A stretch of 64,000 nucleotides of DNA from Paenibacillus hamazuiensis. Lineage in GTDB: Bacteria; Bacillota; Bacilli; Paenibacillales; NBRC-103111. Below the pieces are notes generated by a model. It was not told the origin of the DNA, searched no databases, and saw only the letters and a program-made list of their open reading frames with translations. Positions 61,218 through 64,000 of the stretch are shown here, in pieces (the stretch's first letter is position 1; every line of letters begins with the position of its first letter). A program made the position numbers and the translations under genes. The stretch lies in contig NZ_JALRMO010000001.1 in the NCBI RefSeq assembly GCF_023276405.1, positions 2,232,001-2,296,000 of the forward strand, written 5' to 3'.

Positions 61218-61304
61218 TTTCGAAGAGAAATGGAAGGATTTTCAACTTCGATATAGAACTTAGTGTATGATCGCTTTTCCGAATAAAAAAGGAGGAGAAA
61301 CTTT

Positions 61305-61832
61305 ATGGAAGCTCGTCCGCAAACGAACGAATACGCACCGATTTTCGGCATGTACGTCAATGCGGTTCCGGAGGGGAACATCGTGCATATTTTGCGTTCC
61401 AACCTCGATGAATTGGTATCTCTGCTCGAGCCTCTCAACGAAAAACAAGCCGAATTCCGCTACGCCGAGGGCAAATGGAGCATCAAGGAGGTACTCGGCC
61501 ACATCACGGATAACGAGCGGGTATGGACTTACCGGCTGCTGCGCATCGCACGCGGCGATAACCTGACTTTTCCCGGATACGAGCAGGAACAATTCGTGCG
61601 CGAGGCGCAGTTTGACCGGATATCGCTGCGGGATTTGCTTGACGAGTTTATTTATACAAGGCGTTCCGCCGCACTGCTTCTGCAAGGTCTTCCGGAAGAG
61701 GTGTGGCTGAAGGAAGGACAGCTTTATCACAATAAATTGACCGCTCGCGCCGCGGCATGCGTCATTGCCGGACATGAGATCCATCATCGGAACATCTTGA
61801 AGGAACGTTATCTTTCACAATTATCCGTCTGA
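61305..61832 (+). CDS. DinB-family four-helix-bundle protein
   Basis: A 175-residue DinB/DUF664-type protein. The family holds a metal in a four-helix bundle; members include thiol transferases that use bacillithiol and others of unknown role. The first His is in EVLGHITDNE, and the last two are in AGHEIHHRNIL. Length is normal. AAAGGAGGAG precedes the ATG. Confidence 0.85.
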   Translation: MEARPQTNEYAPIFGMYVNAVPEGNIVHILRSNLDELVSLLEPLNEKQAEFRYAEGKWSIKEVLGHITDNERVWTYRLLRIARGDNLTFPGYEQEQFVREAQFDRISLRDLLDEFIYTRRSAALLLQGLPEEVWLKEGQLYHNKLTARAAACVIAGHEIHHRNILKERYLSQLSV

Positions 61833-61850
61833 CCTCTGCGCCCAAAGAAT

Positions 61851-61898
61851 GGGACCGGATCTTCCGCCGCGTACGGCGGTCCGGTCTCTTGTTTTTTC
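61851..61898 (+). terminator. Terminator after the dinB-like gene
   Basis: GACCGGA with TCCGGTC plus an inner CCGCCG/CGGCGG stem, followed by TTGTTTTTTC. Confidence 0.8.
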
Positions 61899-61902
61899 TT
61901 TA

Positions 61903-62076
61903 AGAGCGTGTTCAAAAAGGTACGTCGCTTCGAAGTAGGGGAATGCTTCCGGTCACTCTTGAGATCGTAAATTTTTTTAAATAATATAAAGTGGATTATT
62001 TACGATCTCAAAGGCGAACGCTGGCGCTCCTCCAGCATACCCCTAAACTCCTTCGCTCGCTTTTTGAACACACTCT
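61903..62076. mobile_element. MITE-like long imperfect palindrome
   Basis: Terminal inverted repeats AGAGCGTGTTCAAAAAG (61903-61919) and CTTTTTGAACACACTCT (62060-62076) match at 16 of 17 positions. Inside, TTGAGATCGTAAAT pairs with ATTTACGATCTCAA around an AT-rich centre, and TAGGGGAATGCT pairs with AGCATACCCCTA. The whole 174-base element folds on itself and has no coding frame. It carries TTTAA/TTTA at its edges. It separates the dinB-like gene from topB; the rest of the 61833-62152 gap is the terminator and the topB ribosome binding site. Confidence 0.7.
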
Positions 62077-62152
62077 TTAGGGATTTCTTTTTCATAAGGA
62101 AATCGGTAAAATAGATGGGCGAAGAAATGCGAAATCAAGGAGCGATGATCTT

Positions 62153-64000
62153 TTGAAAACACTCATTATTGCGGAAAAACCGGATATGGGGCGGAATATC
62201 GCTGCCGCAATAGATCCTAAAGCAAAAAATCACCGTTCATATTTGGAAGGCGAAAAATATATCATCACGTGGGCGATCGGACATTTGATCGAGCTGGCCG
62301 AGCCGGACGCTTACGATGAAAAATATAAAAAATGGAACATCGCCGATTTGCCGATTATCCCCGACCAGTTCAAGCTCGTGCCCAATCCGAAAACGAAGGA
62401 TCAGCTCAAGGTGATCGCCGAACTGGCCAAGCGGAGCGATATGCTCGTTAACGCATGCGACGCCGGGCGCGAAGGGCAGCATATTTTTTCGCTGATCCAG
62501 CGCCATCAGAAGCTGAAGCATCCCGTCAAACGTCTGTGGATATCGGACTTGACGCCGGAGACGATCCGCAAAGGGTTTGCCGAGCTGAGGGACGGCGCGG
62601 AATTCGAGAACTTGACGAAGGCGGCGCGGGCGCGCAGCGAGGCGGATTGGCTGATCGGCATGAACGGCTCGCGGGCGTTTACGACCAAACATAACGTGCT
62701 CATCTCCGTAGGCCGGGTGCAGACGCCGGTGCTTGCCCTCATTTACGACCGGCAAAAACAGATCGAAGCGTTCTCTTCTCTCAAGTTTTATGAGCTGGAG
62801 GGGCACTTTCTGCAGCAGGGCGACGTGTCGTACAAAGGGATGTGGCAGGGAGAGCGGATCACCGATCCGGCCAAAGCGCAGGCGCTCGCCGCCAAGGTGA
62901 AGGGCAAGCCGGGCCGGATCGCCTCGTACGAGGTGAAGGATACGAAGGAGTACCCGAACAAGCTGTACGATTTGACGCTGCTACAGCGCGAAGCGAACGG
63001 CAGATACGCCTTTTCCGCGAAAAAAACGCTCGATATCGCTCAGTCGCTGTACGAGAAACATAAGGTCATCTCGTACCCGCGGACCAATTCCAACTACGTG
63101 ACGGAGCAAAACATTCCGGAAATGCATAAAGCGCTGTCCGCCCTGCAGGGTACCGCCTATGACGAGTTGGTTAAGGGCGCGAACCGCAGCCTGGTGCATA
63201 CCGGTAACAAATTCATCTGCAATCCGGCCAAGGTGGAGGACCACCATGCGATTTTGCCGACGAACCGCAAAGCTTCCGGGCTGAACCCGGACGAGCAAAA
63301 GCTGTACGACCTGATCGTGCGCCGGTTTTTGTCGCAGTTTTATCCGGCGGCGGAATACAAGGTGCACACGGTGCTGACCGAAGTGGAAGGCGAAACGTTC
63401 AAAACGACGGTCAAGGAGCTGCTCAGTCTCGGTTGGAAGGTCATTTACGCCGACATGAAGAAGGAAAAGCCGAAAAGCAAGGGCAAGGAGAAGGAGGAAG
63501 AGGAAAACGAGGAGATTGAGGTGAGCGAGCCTTTCTTCGTTAATCCGAATGCCGGGGTATCCTGCGCCGATGCGGTTGTCAAGGAAAAGGAGACCCAGCC
63601 GCCCAAGCATTACACGGAGGGCACGCTGCTGAAAGCGATGGAAAGCGCGGGCAAGCAAATTGAAGATGAAGAGCTGCGCGAGGCGATGAAAGATTCGGGC
63701 CTCGGCACGCCGGCTACGCGCGCGGCGACGATCGAGCGGCTAAAGCGGGTCGGTTATATCGAAATGCAGGGTAAAAAGATCATGATCACGCAAAAAGGCC
63801 GCACTGTCGTCGAGCTGATCCGCGGCGCAGGCATCGAGCTGCTTACTTCGCCGGAGATGACCGGGCAGTGGGAACGCCGCTTGAACGAAATTTCGCGTGG
63901 AGCTGCGTCAGACAACCAGTTTATGGAAAACGTGAAAAAGTTCGCGACGATGATCGTCGATAAGGTGCGGGTCCAATCTCGCGCGGCGAAAACGTCGTTT
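62153..64000 (+). CDS. topB: DNA topoisomerase III, 3' end beyond the window
   Basis: The first 616 residues of a type IA topoisomerase that unlinks single-stranded catenanes. The TOPRIM domain shows IIAEKPDMGRNIAAAI at the start and the acidic triad region NACDAGREGQ. The catalytic Tyr308 lies in ISYPRTNSNYV. A later block, GLGTPATRAATIERL, is also typical of TopB. An acidic and lysine-rich insertion (KKEKPKSKGKEKEEEENEE) follows at about 435-455. The start is TTG, with AAGGAG 12 bases upstream (MKTLIIAEKPDMG). The frame is open at the window end. Confidence 0.93.
   Translation, partial: MKTLIIAEKPDMGRNIAAAIDPKAKNHRSYLEGEKYIITWAIGHLIELAEPDAYDEKYKKWNIADLPIIPDQFKLVPNPKTKDQLKVIAELAKRSDMLVNACDAGREGQHIFSLIQRHQKLKHPVKRLWISDLTPETIRKGFAELRDGAEFENLTKAARARSEADWLIGMNGSRAFTTKHNVLISVGRVQTPVLALIYDRQKQIEAFSSLKFYELEGHFLQQGDVSYKGMWQGERITDPAKAQALAAKVKGKPGRIASYEVKDTKEYPNKLYDLTLLQREANGRYAFSAKKTLDIAQSLYEKHKVISYPRTNSNYVTEQNIPEMHKALSALQGTAYDELVKGANRSLVHTGNKFICNPAKVEDHHAILPTNRKASGLNPDEQKLYDLIVRRFLSQFYPAAEYKVHTVLTEVEGETFKTTVKELLSLGWKVIYADMKKEKPKSKGKEKEEEENEEIEVSEPFFVNPNAGVSCADAVVKEKETQPPKHYTEGTLLKAMESAGKQIEDEELREAMKDSGLGTPATRAATIERLKRVGYIEMQGKKIMITQKGRTVVELIRGAGIELLTSPEMTGQWERRLNEISRGAASDNQFMENVKKFATMIVDKVRVQSRAAKTSF

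Overview
The window looks like chromosomal DNA of a Paenibacillus-like member of the Bacillota (about 55% GC by eye). The signs are strong AGGAGG-type ribosome binding sites, many ATG/GTG/TTG starts, LplABC-type sugar ABC operons with a large membrane AraC regulator, HelD, a DUF3900 protein and ykkC-class RNAs. No rRNA, tRNA, CRISPR array, prophage or intact insertion sequence was seen.

Layout. Positions 1-14.3 kb hold a truncated DUF3900 gene, a divergent pair of loci (nucleoside hydrolase plus HAD protein on the minus strand; DUF4091 glycosidase-like protein on the plus strand), two tandem ABC half-exporters, a short-chain dehydrogenase, and a MoxR ATPase/VWA gene pair whose VWA member is frameshifted near its 5' end. 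Positions 14.4-17.5 kb hold glutathione peroxidase, LarE (nickel-pincer cofactor sulfur insertion), a D-2-hydroxyacid dehydrogenase and a GrpB-like protein.

Positions 17.6-30.7 kb form a guanidine locus with three separate guanidine-I (ykkC) riboswitches. The first precedes two DUF1989 proteins (carboxyguanidine deiminase pair), a urea/guanidine carboxylase and allophanate hydrolase, a route from guanidine to ammonia and CO2. The second (minus strand) precedes an APC-family permease. The third precedes a taurine/nitrate-type ABC transporter. Between them lies an Erm 23S rRNA methyltransferase with a 12-codon leader peptide and an intrinsic terminator, which is macrolide-type attenuation.

Positions 31.5-40.4 kb hold a carbohydrate ABC importer with its AraC regulator, HelD and QueD. 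A roughly 700 bp non-coding stretch with paired bulged hairpins follows.

Positions 41.2-57.5 kb are the most unusual part: a compact 15-gene, one-direction cluster without NRPS or PKS modules. It encodes two free-standing carrier proteins, an ATP-grasp ligase translationally coupled to the first carrier, two radical SAM/SPASM enzymes, a methyltransferase, a GT-B glycosyltransferase, a nucleotide-sugar pathway (nucleotidyltransferase, 6-dehydrogenase, decarboxylase-like SDR, Gfo/Idh oxidoreductase), two BtrH/C39-like proteins at the two ends, and two ABC exporters. The parts resemble the carrier-bound aminoacyl logic of butirosin biosynthesis, and I infer an exported aminoacyl-glycoside-type small molecule.

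Positions 57.6-64 kb hold housekeeping or accessory genes (nucleotidyltransferase-fold protein, DUF1697, ThyX with an atypical signature, DinB), two gene remnants, a roughly 175 bp MITE-like palindrome and the 5' part of topB, which runs off the window.
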